DNA from: Turneriella sp942492915
GTDB taxonomy: Bacteria; Spirochaetota; Leptospiria; Turneriellales; Turneriellaceae
Reading direction: 5' to 3'
DNA: 64,000 nucleotides
Assembly: GCA_942492915.1 (NCBI GenBank)
Contig: OW818662.1
Location: 3,596,001 to 3,660,000, forward strand
Part shown: positions 53,473 through 61,715 of the stretch, piece after piece
Layout: each line of letters starts with the position of its first letter
How positions within the stretch are numbered: position 1 is the first letter of the stretch
Translations under genes and position numbers: made by a program
Notes under the pieces: model-generated
Seen by the model: only the letters and a program-made list of their open reading frames with translations
What the model was told of the DNA's origin: nothing
Databases searched by the model: none

Positions 53473-53492
53473 CGATGTGACTAACTATCCCC

Positions 53493-54311
53493 ATGAAGAA
53501 TTTTCAAGGCCGAGTGGCCGTCATCACCGGTGCGGGTTCGGGCATTGGCCGCGCGCTCGCTCTAAACCTCGCTCAGAAAGGCTGCAAGCTCGCGCTCAGC
53601 GACATTCGTCTCGAAAGCGTGCAAGAAACGGCGAAGCTGTGCGAGCCGTACACGCGTGACGTGATGGTCGATGCGCTCGATGTCGCCGACAAAAAAGCGA
53701 TGCTGGCTTATCCCGAAAAAGTGGTTCAGAAATTTGGCGGAGTTAACATCGTCATCAACAATGCCGGCGTGGCCGTGGCTGCCACCGTCGAAGAAACGAG
53801 CATCGAAGACTATGAGTGGCTCATGGGCATCAACTGGTGGGGAGTTCTCTATGGTACGAAGTTCTTTCTGCCATACCTGCAAAAAGCCGACGAAGCACAC
53901 ATCGTGAACATCTCGAGTGTGTTCGGTATTATCGGCGTGCCCACGCAGTCGGCCTACAATGCGGCTAAGTTCGCAGTTCGCGGCTTTACTGAATCACTCA
54001 GGCAAGAACTGGCAGACACGCACATCGGCGTCAGCTGCGTGCACCCGGGCGGAATCAAGACCAACATCGCTGCGTACGCGCGTTACAAAACGGGCCCCAA
54101 CGGTGACACGAGCCATGAAACCGCCTCTGAAAAATTCGCAAAGCTTGCGCGCACCACCCCTGATGAAGCGGCCGCAACGATTGTGAAAGGCATCGAAAAA
54201 AAATCACCGCGCGTACTCATCGGCGCCGATGCAGTGGCAATTGACGTCATGGCACGCTCGATGCCCGAGAGCTATACGACAGTTCTGGGCCAGCTTCTGA
54301 AACTCGGTTGA
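53493..54311 (+). CDS. Short-chain dehydrogenase/reductase
   Basis: A 272-residue classical SDR with ITGAGSGIGRAL (residues 11-22), NNAG, the catalytic Ser in VNISSVFG and Tyr-xxx-Lys as YNAAK. Asp near residue 36 after the second strand suggests NAD(H) preference. Downstream, 4 bases away, is a tautomerase and then an amine oxidase, giving a small oxidation cluster. Substrate unknown. Confidence 0.92.
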   Translation: MKNFQGRVAVITGAGSGIGRALALNLAQKGCKLALSDIRLESVQETAKLCEPYTRDVMVDALDVADKKAMLAYPEKVVQKFGGVNIVINNAGVAVAATVEETSIEDYEWLMGINWWGVLYGTKFFLPYLQKADEAHIVNISSVFGIIGVPTQSAYNAAKFAVRGFTESLRQELADTHIGVSCVHPGGIKTNIAAYARYKTGPNGDTSHETASEKFAKLARTTPDEAAATIVKGIEKKSPRVLIGADAVAIDVMARSMPESYTTVLGQLLKLG

Positions 54312-54315
54312 ATCA

Positions 54316-54516
54316 ATGCCGTACGTCAATATTCAAATCACCAAGGGTGCAACCCGCGAGCAGCGCTCTGAACTCGTGAAAGATGTTACGGATTCACTGG
54401 TGAGAATTCTCGGTAAAAAACCCGAACACACGCACATCGTGATTCAAGAAATTGAAGAAGACCATTGGGGCTTCGCGGGCATGCTGACCGAAGACTACAA
54501 GAAACTGAACAAATAA
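54316..54516 (+). CDS. 4-oxalocrotonate tautomerase family protein
   Basis: A 66-residue protein with Pro directly after the start Met (MPYVNIQITKG), so Pro1 is the catalytic base as in the 4-OT family, and an Arg at about 12-17 plus Arg near 31-39 could bind substrate carboxylates. Members isomerise enol/keto acids in aromatic degradation. It starts 4 bases after the SDR stop and probably shares its transcript. Confidence 0.9.
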   Translation: MPYVNIQITKGATREQRSELVKDVTDSLVRILGKKPEHTHIVIQEIEEDHWGFAGMLTEDYKKLNK

Positions 54517-54557
54517 TTTGCTTGCGGCTTTCAGACCTTGCGAAAGGCTGAGAGTCT

Positions 54558-55925
54558 GTGAAGAACAAGAAACCACCGAAGAAAATAAGTACCGGCGGCG
54601 TTGATATTGTTGTCATCGGCGCCGGTTTTGCCGGGCTCACCGCGGCGCGCGAGCTTGAAGCGCAGGGACTCCGTGTGCAGGTCGTCGAAGCGCGCGACCG
54701 CGTCGGCGGCAGGTCGCGGCCGGGCAAACTCAACGGCCGCACGATCGACACCGGCGGGCAGTGGGTTGGGGCAGGTCACGAGCGATTAACGAGGCTCGTT
54801 CACGAGGCGGGCGCTGAGCTTGTGCCACAGTACGGCACGGGCAAGAAGCTCGTTCAGATTGACGGCAAAACGCGCAGCTATTCGGGTCTTATTCCCCCGG
54901 TGTCGCCGCGCGCTCTCGCTGAAATGCAGTTTGCGCTGTGGCGCCTCGCTTCTCTGCAAAAAAAAATCGACCCCGTCGCACCCTGGCAGTCGAAACTCGC
55001 GCACCTCGATACGCAGACTGTGGCCGATTGGCAACGGCGCTGGCTCAGATCGCGTGGCGCGCAGGCGCTCTTCGACATCGGCGTGCGCGCAATCTTTTGC
55101 GCGAAACCTGGGCAATTGTCGATGCTGCATTTTCTAACCTACCTCAAAGCAAATCGTTCATTTGACTATCTGGCATCGACTGAAGGTGGCGGGCAGGCCG
55201 CGACAGTGAAGGGTGGCATGCATCAACTCAGTCTTTACCTCGCAAAAAGCCTGCGGCAAATAATTCTCTATAATGCGCCGGTGCAGAATATTACTCAATC
55301 CGCCGGCAGCGTTGTCGTGACACATGCGAAAGGCAGCGTCAGGGCCAAACGCGTTGTGCTCGCCGTTGCGCCCTCACTCGCGCGAAAAATTCAAGGCGAT
55401 GCGATGACGACAGAGCGCCGGCGTCTTGGCGAGCGTATGCCGATGGGTTCGGTGATCAAGTGCCTCATTGCCTATAAGCGACCGTTCTGGCGCGAGCAGG
55501 GTTTCACAGGTGAGTTCGTGAGCAACACCGCGGGCTTCTCACCCATCTTCGATGCCTCACCCGCCGACGGTTCGTGTGGTATTCTTGTCGGCTTCTTCGA
55601 TGGCCCGACAGCAGTAAGGTATAGCTCAGATGCAGCCGGCAGGCGGCGCGAGGTAATTCGGTCGGTCGTTGCCGCGTTCGGTGCTGAGGGTGAAAACCCT
55701 GTCGACTACGTCGACCACGACTGGATCACCGACCCCTACAGTGAAGGCTGCTACGTAGGCTTGCCCGCCCCCGGCGCGCTCACCGAACTTGGGTCTTCGC
55801 TGAGCAGCGCGCATGGGCGTGTGCACTACGCGGGCACCGAAACCGCGAGCGAATGGATAGGCTACATCGAAGGCGCGATCGAATCGGGTGAGCGCGTCGC
55901 TAAAGAAGTTTGGGCGGCGCTTTAG
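54558..55925 (+). CDS. Flavin monoamine oxidase family protein
   Basis: A 455-residue FAD amine oxidase. The dinucleotide motif VVIGAGFAGLTAARELEAQG is at about 17-36, with EARDRVGGR after it, the substrate-side GGQWVG and the C-terminal FAD segment VHYAGTETASEWIGYIEGAIESG. It should oxidise an amine to an aldehyde with hydrogen peroxide release, in the cytoplasm. GTG 54558 is the start. Its last codons form a palindrome with the convergent gene. Confidence 0.92.
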   Translation: MKNKKPPKKISTGGVDIVVIGAGFAGLTAARELEAQGLRVQVVEARDRVGGRSRPGKLNGRTIDTGGQWVGAGHERLTRLVHEAGAELVPQYGTGKKLVQIDGKTRSYSGLIPPVSPRALAEMQFALWRLASLQKKIDPVAPWQSKLAHLDTQTVADWQRRWLRSRGAQALFDIGVRAIFCAKPGQLSMLHFLTYLKANRSFDYLASTEGGGQAATVKGGMHQLSLYLAKSLRQIILYNAPVQNITQSAGSVVVTHAKGSVRAKRVVLAVAPSLARKIQGDAMTTERRRLGERMPMGSVIKCLIAYKRPFWREQGFTGEFVSNTAGFSPIFDASPADGSCGILVGFFDGPTAVRYSSDAAGRRREVIRSVVAAFGAEGENPVDYVDHDWITDPYSEGCYVGLPAPGALTELGSSLSSAHGRVHYAGTETASEWIGYIEGAIESGERVAKEVWAAL

Positions 55926-55931
55926 CGCCGC
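55914..55931. terminator. Bidirectional stem-loop between convergent genes
   Basis: GCGGCGC (55914-55920), loop TTTA, GCGCCGC (55925-55931). The plus-strand stop TAG lies across the loop-stem border, and the minus-strand gene ends at 55932. Short but perfect; no T-tract. Confidence 0.6.
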
Positions 55932-57089
55932 TCAAACCAAAACCAAATGCACAAACTTCAGATACCGCTGCTCGTGTGAGCTGTGCAGAAACGGGTGGTC
56001 GGGCCCCTGGCCCGAAACGCGCAATATTTGCCCGCGGCGGCGCGCGAGCGACATCGACTCGCGGATAATTTCATAAAACTCTTCGAACGAAATATGGCTC
56101 GAGCAAGAGCTGAGCGACAGCTGCCCGCCAGCATTCACAAGTTTTGCCGACGCTGCAAAGAGGTCGGTATATTTTTTCACCGCGCGCTCTTTTTGCTCTT
56201 CGCTGTGGCCCATTGAAGGTGGGTCGACGATGATGTGGTCCCATTTTTCGTTTTCACCTGTGAGGTATGCGAAGACATCGACGGCGAGGCCCTCGTGCTT
56301 TTCGGGTGGCAGGCCATTTAGCGCCCAGTTTCTTTCCGCTGACCGCACGGCACCCTCGGCGACATCTAAGCTCGCGACGCGCGTTGCGCCGCCTAGCCCT
56401 GCGTAAACCGAGAAACCGCCGGTATAGCTGAAGAGGTTCAGCACTGATTTGCCGCGGCTGATCGTGCGCACGTACTGCCGGTTGTCGCGCTGGTCGAGAA
56501 AGAACCCGGTCTTCTGCCCGTGTTCGATGTCGACCTCGAATTTGACTGCATTCTCGGTGATTTCAATTTCTGACGCGGATGCAATACCTGCAAGCTGGTT
56601 TAAACCACCTTCAGTATTGCGGCGAAACTTTTCAACGACAGATTTCGCACCCGTGAATTGAGAAATCCACCCTGCTATTTGTTCTTTGTTATAAAATTCA
56701 GACGGGCCGCGCCCGTCGAACTGTACGACGGCAGTGGGACCGTAGACATCACAGACGAGGCCAGGCAGAAAGTCACCTTCGCCGTTGATGAGGCGGTAAG
56801 CGGTGGTGCCTTCAAGGTTCAGGTTTTTGCGCAGGTCTACGGCACGTAGAAGTTGCTTTTCAAAAAACGCCGCGTTCGGTGGTTTCTTCTCTAAGCTGAC
56901 CATGCGCAGCGACAGCGGGCCATGCGGGTCGTACATCGCCCAGCCGAGCTCTTCGCCCTTGAGGTCGAGCACCGACACCAGCTGTGCGGTCTCGACTTTG
57001 GGGGCGTTCGCGATGGCTTCTTGATAGACCCAGGGATGCCCCCGCAGAATCGAGCGGCGCAGGTTTCTATTCAGTTTAATTTTGAGCAA
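55932..57089 (-). CDS. Class I rRNA methyltransferase (RlmI/YccW-like)
   Basis: A 385-residue cytoplasmic enzyme that methylates cytosine in 23S rRNA. N-terminal PUA domain (LNRNLRRSILRGHPWVYQEAI), a central EEHAD-like domain, and the Rossmann methyltransferase with SAM motif VLNLFSYTGGFSVYAGLGGA and catalytic-loop DPPSMGHSEEQ. Cys in LSSCSSH near the end fits the catalytic region. It could be RlmI or RlmK; the C5-cytosine type is more likely. Confidence 0.88.
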   Translation of the reverse strand: MLKIKLNRNLRRSILRGHPWVYQEAIANAPKVETAQLVSVLDLKGEELGWAMYDPHGPLSLRMVSLEKKPPNAAFFEKQLLRAVDLRKNLNLEGTTAYRLINGEGDFLPGLVCDVYGPTAVVQFDGRGPSEFYNKEQIAGWISQFTGAKSVVEKFRRNTEGGLNQLAGIASASEIEITENAVKFEVDIEHGQKTGFFLDQRDNRQYVRTISRGKSVLNLFSYTGGFSVYAGLGGATRVASLDVAEGAVRSAERNWALNGLPPEKHEGLAVDVFAYLTGENEKWDHIIVDPPSMGHSEEQKERAVKKYTDLFAASAKLVNAGGQLSLSSCSSHISFEEFYEIIRESMSLARRRGQILRVSGQGPDHPFLHSSHEQRYLKFVHLVLV

Positions 57090-57103
57090 GGTCTGTGTTA
57101 CTC

Positions 57104-59278
57104 TCAGGCTACTGATTTTTGTTTGCGCTCGTACGCGTCTTCAAGTTTTTTCAGCGCGGGAATATTCGGGTCGAGTTTGCGTATTTCAGCAATCAGCGAC
57201 CGGGCGCGGGTCATGTCACCCCTGACGAGGTGCAGCCCGGCAAGATTGATGAGGTTGCGTGTGTCTTCGGGTAGCCTCAGGCGCAGCCTTTCACACAGGT
57301 CGATGGCGATGTCGTAATTGCCCGCGAGGCGGTGGCAGCGCGAAAGAAAACGCATAAACTCGGTATCTGACGGCTTGTTGCCGAGGTAGGCTTCACCCTC
57401 GGCGATGGCTTTCGCGTAATTTTTTGCCTTGTAATGGCGACCCGAGGCTGAGCGTTTCGCGAGTTTTTCGGCTTCTGGCATCGTATCGCCGTAGTAGCGG
57501 ATTTTGAGCAGTGAAAAATCGTCGGTAATTTCACCGAGGTTTTGTGTCAGCTCGAAGATTCTTTCGAGGTCACCTTCTGCCTTCTTCACGGTTTCCAGAA
57601 TCAATTCTTCAGATTCGTTCATTTTCGGTTTGCCGTCGGGCGATGGCAGCATGATATCGTCGCGACCGTCTGAGCCACAGATGAGCATGTCGCCAGGCCT
57701 TAGTTCGAGAATGCGGATATAGATTGTGCCGGTGCCCGCGCCCATGCCGAGTTTGCGCACGTAGAGTTCTTGTTCAATGAACGTCACTGCGCCATCGCGG
57801 TAAAGAATCGACCAGGGATGTTCAGCGTTTATGTAATAGAGCAGGCCCGAATCGTTATCAACGATGCCGAGAACCAGCGAGATCAGCATCGAATGGTCGA
57901 AACTCTCGAATACCTTGTGCAGTTCGAGAAATGTATTTTTGAGCCAGCGTTCAGGCGAAAGACGCTGCATCGCCGCCACCGCGCGGGTTCGCTCAATGAT
58001 GGAATAATAGACCGCGCCCAGAACCAGCGCACCACCTGCACCCTGCATCGACTTACCCATGGCGTCGGCGTTCATGAAGGCGGTGTATTCGCGGTCGCGT
58101 ATGCGAATGGTGTGCGCGCTGCAGAGGTCGCCGCCGAGGTCATGCGGTTTACCCTTAAAATCGAATTTCTTTTTCTGGCGCTGCAAGAACTCGACGGTCA
58201 GCCGATCGCTCTTGACGTAGTTGGTGTTGAGCGGCTTTAAGAGCAGCGACGTCAGAAAATAATCGCCGTCTTGGTGTAGTTTGAGGCGGCGCACTTCTTC
58301 GAGTGTGGTGTTCAGTTCTTCTGTGCGCGTGATCACTTTTTGCTCGAGCGTTTCATTGAGCTCGTTAACCTCATGATACATCTTGCTGAGATCGCGCGCG
58401 ACCACCGCGATCAGCTCTGCCTGACGGCCAAATTCGTCGGTGGTCGTGCGCGCGCTGTTCACTTCGAAATCCCCCTTGCCAAGTTGCTGCAACACATCGT
58501 TGGTATCGTTGATGCTCAGTTTTACCGTTTTGGCGATACGGTACGAAACGATGACGATTGCCGCCAATGCTTCGCACGAGAGCAGTACGATGTGCACCTC
58601 AGGGTGTTGAAATGAATTCTTACCGGTGACTGTCGTATAGAGTATGAATCCAAAAATTGCGATTGGCGTGATGGTGACCGCTGCGATACTCAGCATAATG
58701 CGCGAAAAATAACTCGTCTCGCGAATACCGCCCCCTGCTGGCGGCAAACCTGCAAATACCGGTTCTTGCAGAATCGGGCGCAGCACGCTTTCGGGCATGA
58801 AAATGTACATCACGTAAGAAATGGGCAGAACAAACAGCAGCGAATACGCTTCGACGCCGAGCGCATACCAGGGCAATTCGCGCATCTGTGCAATATAGAT
58901 GAGACCGCCGGCGACGACGCCAACCGACCAGCGCGCGATAATCACGCGACCTTCGCGGTAGGGGTATGCCAGCAGGCGGTTGCGTAACGCTATCTTGTCA
59001 TCAAGCTTCACATCTGCATTCGCCTTGAGGCGATCGAGTTCGGTCATGAGGTTTTTTAGCGCGAACCAGCGAAAGGCCAGACCCCACGCGACTGTACCGC
59101 CACCGGCGACGAGGCCTGCGATGACTACCGCCCACAAACGTGCTTCGCCTTCAAATGCCCCGGTCACCATAATAAAATAGACGAACGTGGGTATTGGAAT
59201 GACGCTTGTGAAAGTTTCAAGCCGCCAGCTCAATTGAAAGAACGGCGTCTGTTTGAATTTGGCGAAACGCGAAGACAT
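57104..59278 (-). CDS. Membrane-bound SpoIIE-family PP2C phosphatase with HAMP and TPR
   Basis: A 724-residue regulator. Six or so membrane helices (about 25-250), a HAMP-like linker (about 255-310), a coiled coil (about 310-345) and a SpoIIE phosphatase domain (about 375-585) with DFKGKPHDLGGDLCSAH and MNADAMGKSMQGAGG, where the Asp/Gly pattern of PP2C metal ligands is visible. The C-terminal part (about 605-724) has two or three TPR repeats. Such proteins dephosphorylate an anti-sigma antagonist. No partner gene is adjacent. ATG 59278 is preferred to a TTG three codons upstream. Confidence 0.87.
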   Translation of the reverse strand: MSSRFAKFKQTPFFQLSWRLETFTSVIPIPTFVYFIMVTGAFEGEARLWAVVIAGLVAGGGTVAWGLAFRWFALKNLMTELDRLKANADVKLDDKIALRNRLLAYPYREGRVIIARWSVGVVAGGLIYIAQMRELPWYALGVEAYSLLFVLPISYVMYIFMPESVLRPILQEPVFAGLPPAGGGIRETSYFSRIMLSIAAVTITPIAIFGFILYTTVTGKNSFQHPEVHIVLLSCEALAAIVIVSYRIAKTVKLSINDTNDVLQQLGKGDFEVNSARTTTDEFGRQAELIAVVARDLSKMYHEVNELNETLEQKVITRTEELNTTLEEVRRLKLHQDGDYFLTSLLLKPLNTNYVKSDRLTVEFLQRQKKKFDFKGKPHDLGGDLCSAHTIRIRDREYTAFMNADAMGKSMQGAGGALVLGAVYYSIIERTRAVAAMQRLSPERWLKNTFLELHKVFESFDHSMLISLVLGIVDNDSGLLYYINAEHPWSILYRDGAVTFIEQELYVRKLGMGAGTGTIYIRILELRPGDMLICGSDGRDDIMLPSPDGKPKMNESEELILETVKKAEGDLERIFELTQNLGEITDDFSLLKIRYYGDTMPEAEKLAKRSASGRHYKAKNYAKAIAEGEAYLGNKPSDTEFMRFLSRCHRLAGNYDIAIDLCERLRLRLPEDTRNLINLAGLHLVRGDMTRARSLIAEIRKLDPNIPALKKLEDAYERKQKSVA

Positions 59279-59363
59279 GCGCACCAAGCACGGTGCAAGC
59301 GAGGCGCGGTAAATGAGGATTTATACACTAAAGGGTATCGGTGTAATTCGGATATTCAGCCCA

Positions 59364-59385
59364 TAAAAACCCCGGCCTGCGCCGG
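59364..59385 (-). terminator. Intrinsic terminator of the alcohol dehydrogenase gene
   Basis: On the minus strand CCGGC (59385-59381) pairs with GCCGG (59376-59372) over a four-base loop, then GG and TTTTT (complement of 59364-59369). It is about 50 bases after the gene stop and 90 bases before the SpoIIE gene. Confidence 0.7.
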
Positions 59386-59437
59386 CAGCTGTAAGATCTT
59401 CAGGGCAGGCGAAAGGGAACACGAACGAACTTCGCGT

Positions 59438-60469
59438 TCAGTGAACAGGCCCAGTTACCACAAGTTTTCGTTCCGCCTCTACCCACGCCTCTGCGGCGTC
59501 ATCAAAACTGACGACTCGGCTCGTGACGCGCGCGGGCTCAAACCGCTTCTGCGCGATGAGCGTTAGCACCTCATCCGTTTGCTCGCTGGCATGCGTACGG
59601 CTGATCGTTAGGTCGATACCCTTGTTGTACATTTCAATAAACGGAATCGGCACGCTGTTGTCAAAAAAGATGCTCACCGTGATCGACTTGCCATAAGGGC
59701 GGGCGGATCGTAGAGCCATACGAAAGCCGTCGACCGAGCCGGAACAATCGACCGTGACGTCGAATTCGCCAGAGAGCCGCTGCGGAAATTTATCAGCGTA
59801 TTCGACAGCGGCGCCGAGTGCTGTGGCAAAGTCGCAGCGCGCCTGGTCTGTATCGAAGTAAGTAATTTTTCCTGCGCCTAAAGCCTGCGCCTCGAGAATT
59901 GCGTAGCAGGCGATACTCTCTGCCACGCCGCCCACGATCAGCAGGTTCGCGCCAGGCTGCGCCTTAAGGTACGGGGCGACAGTACGGTATGCATCCGTCA
60001 TGTTATCGCTGAGACTTGCCAGTTGAACAGCATCGAGCCCGGCGGGAATTTTCTGCAGCATTGCCTGCGCATAAGGCACTTTCACCCGTTCTGCGAGCGC
60101 GCCACCCCATTGCACCGCCTCGCGTCCGAGGCCATAGTTTGAGGCAAAAGGTACCGTTGTACAGGCGGGTGAATGTTTGGCTGCGCACGCAGGGCAAGTG
60201 CCGCAGACGATCTGGAAATTGACCACGCACGCGTCGCCGGTTTGTAGATTTCTGACATCCTCACTTAGCTCAACAATCTCTGCCGTCATCTCATGCCCTA
60301 TGGGAAAAGCGGGCCGAAACAAGGTGTGGCCCTGAATGATGGGCAGGTCGAGGTCGCAGCGCGCAATAGCGAGCGGGCGCACAAGCGCCTGGCCGGGGCC
60401 GTCGAGTTGCGGCTCGGCAACGTCGCGCCATTCGAGAGTGTTTCTTTTGGCAAACCAGAGTTGTCGCAT
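59438..60469 (-). CDS. Zinc-dependent alcohol dehydrogenase family protein
   Basis: A 343-residue medium-chain dehydrogenase. Catalytic-zinc ligands Cys38, His59 and Glu60 (IARCDLD; FPIGHEMTAEI) and the structural-zinc Cys cluster CGTCPACAAKHSPAC are present. The NAD-binding motif is IVGGVAESIACYAI, without the third Gly of the usual GxGxxG, so cofactor use may differ. Cytoplasmic, single gene with its own terminator. Substrate unknown. Confidence 0.88.
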   Translation of the reverse strand: MRQLWFAKRNTLEWRDVAEPQLDGPGQALVRPLAIARCDLDLPIIQGHTLFRPAFPIGHEMTAEIVELSEDVRNLQTGDACVVNFQIVCGTCPACAAKHSPACTTVPFASNYGLGREAVQWGGALAERVKVPYAQAMLQKIPAGLDAVQLASLSDNMTDAYRTVAPYLKAQPGANLLIVGGVAESIACYAILEAQALGAGKITYFDTDQARCDFATALGAAVEYADKFPQRLSGEFDVTVDCSGSVDGFRMALRSARPYGKSITVSIFFDNSVPIPFIEMYNKGIDLTISRTHASEQTDEVLTLIAQKRFEPARVTSRVVSFDDAAEAWVEAERKLVVTGPVH

Positions 60470-60581
60470 GGGTCACGTTCTATCTGTTGCCAGAATCGCC
60501 ATCTCAAATACTTTAGTATGTTTGTTCTGCAATGCGCACATCTTTCGTTGACGCGCTGCTTTAAGGTGATCTGGTGACGGG

Positions 60582-61715
60582 GTGAATAGGATCAAATGCC
60601 TAATGTACCTGTTGCTATTATCAGGCTGCAGCGCTCTGTTTGCCGCCGCGCCAGAACTTAAGCGCGTCATGATTCTCGATTTCAAGAATATCTTGAAGAA
60701 GAAAGAATTCGGTTACCTCGAATCTTCGATAACCGATGCCGTCAGACAAAAATTGAAGGCCAAATTTGCCTATGAAGAAATTAACCGTACCCGTTGGCTC
60801 GATGTCGCAAACCAGAATTACATCATTGAAGATGACCTGTTTACTTACTCAGCGGCGATGAATCTTGGGTTACTTTCTAAGCAAGATGTTGTCATCTTCG
60901 GTGGTTATGTGGTCGAGAGCAAGGGCGGCAGTGCAAATCCTGAAATTCGCACTCGCGTCAGAATTCTCGATCTGGCGAAGCGCAAAGAAATTGCCGACTT
61001 TGAAATGAAAAGCCTCGTTGACGCAACGATCTTCGATTCGGTCGAAAAGATCGCCGAGCGTATTGAAAAAGAGGCTGCGGCTGTGCTGCCCAACGCAGAC
61101 GATTGGGCCAAAGGCGCAATCAAGCCTGAGGTGCCGACGTTCAACCAACTCTCGTTGCGTTCACAATTTGCTCCCATCAGCCTCTCAACCGCCGGCCGGT
61201 CTATTTCACCCGACAACCAATACGCCGGCGCTGCGTACAAGAATGTGATTGGGGGGGGCCTCGATTTTCAGCATTTTGGCATCAGGTGGCAACAACTCGG
61301 AATCTTTGCCGGTGGATTTGTGCGTGTCGCGAACGATCAGTTTGTCTATAGCCTCGATAAATCGGCTGCACAAACGACGCTGCTGAGCCTCGCGGGCAAC
61401 GCCGGTATTTCGTGGCGGCAGAGCCTTTCAGATCGGTTTTACCTGCAGCCGATGCTCGGCGGCGGTGTTCAGTATGATATCATGAAATTTAATTTTGAAA
61501 GTCGCACCATTGCCGTCGCGACCAGCGCCGGGCAGCAGGTCAACCAGGCAGAATACCAGCTGCTTGCGCCATTTGCACTTGCGGGCATGCGCATCGGCTA
61601 CGCCTGGAACTCATGGCTGAGCATAGAAGCAGGCGCCCAGTATGCACTCTATGTTTTTTCGGGTGGTACGAATCAGGCGCTGTTTGCCGAAATCGGGGTA
61701 GGGTTTAGATTATGA
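60582..61715 (+). CDS. CsgG-like N-domain fused to an outer-membrane beta-barrel, copy 2
   Basis: A 377-residue exported protein from GTG 60582. Its N-domain begins KRVMILDFKNILKKKEFGYL, clearly similar to the protein encoded at 44474, and the C-terminal half is a barrel ending FAEIGVGFRL. The N-terminus has LLSGC, which could be a lipobox, but a cut near FAAA is as likely. It lacks the Pro/Ala linker of copy 1. The stop overlaps the next gene's ATG (ATGA at 61712), as in the first locus. ATG 60603 is an alternative start. Confidence 0.7.
   Translation: MNRIKCLMYLLLLSGCSALFAAAPELKRVMILDFKNILKKKEFGYLESSITDAVRQKLKAKFAYEEINRTRWLDVANQNYIIEDDLFTYSAAMNLGLLSKQDVVIFGGYVVESKGGSANPEIRTRVRILDLAKRKEIADFEMKSLVDATIFDSVEKIAERIEKEAAAVLPNADDWAKGAIKPEVPTFNQLSLRSQFAPISLSTAGRSISPDNQYAGAAYKNVIGGGLDFQHFGIRWQQLGIFAGGFVRVANDQFVYSLDKSAAQTTLLSLAGNAGISWRQSLSDRFYLQPMLGGGVQYDIMKFNFESRTIAVATSAGQQVNQAEYQLLAPFALAGMRIGYAWNSWLSIEAGAQYALYVFSGGTNQALFAEIGVGFRL

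Noticed and set aside
60550..60585. TTGACG as a -35 box before the second barrel gene
   Set aside because: No acceptable -10 box at 16-18 bases downstream.
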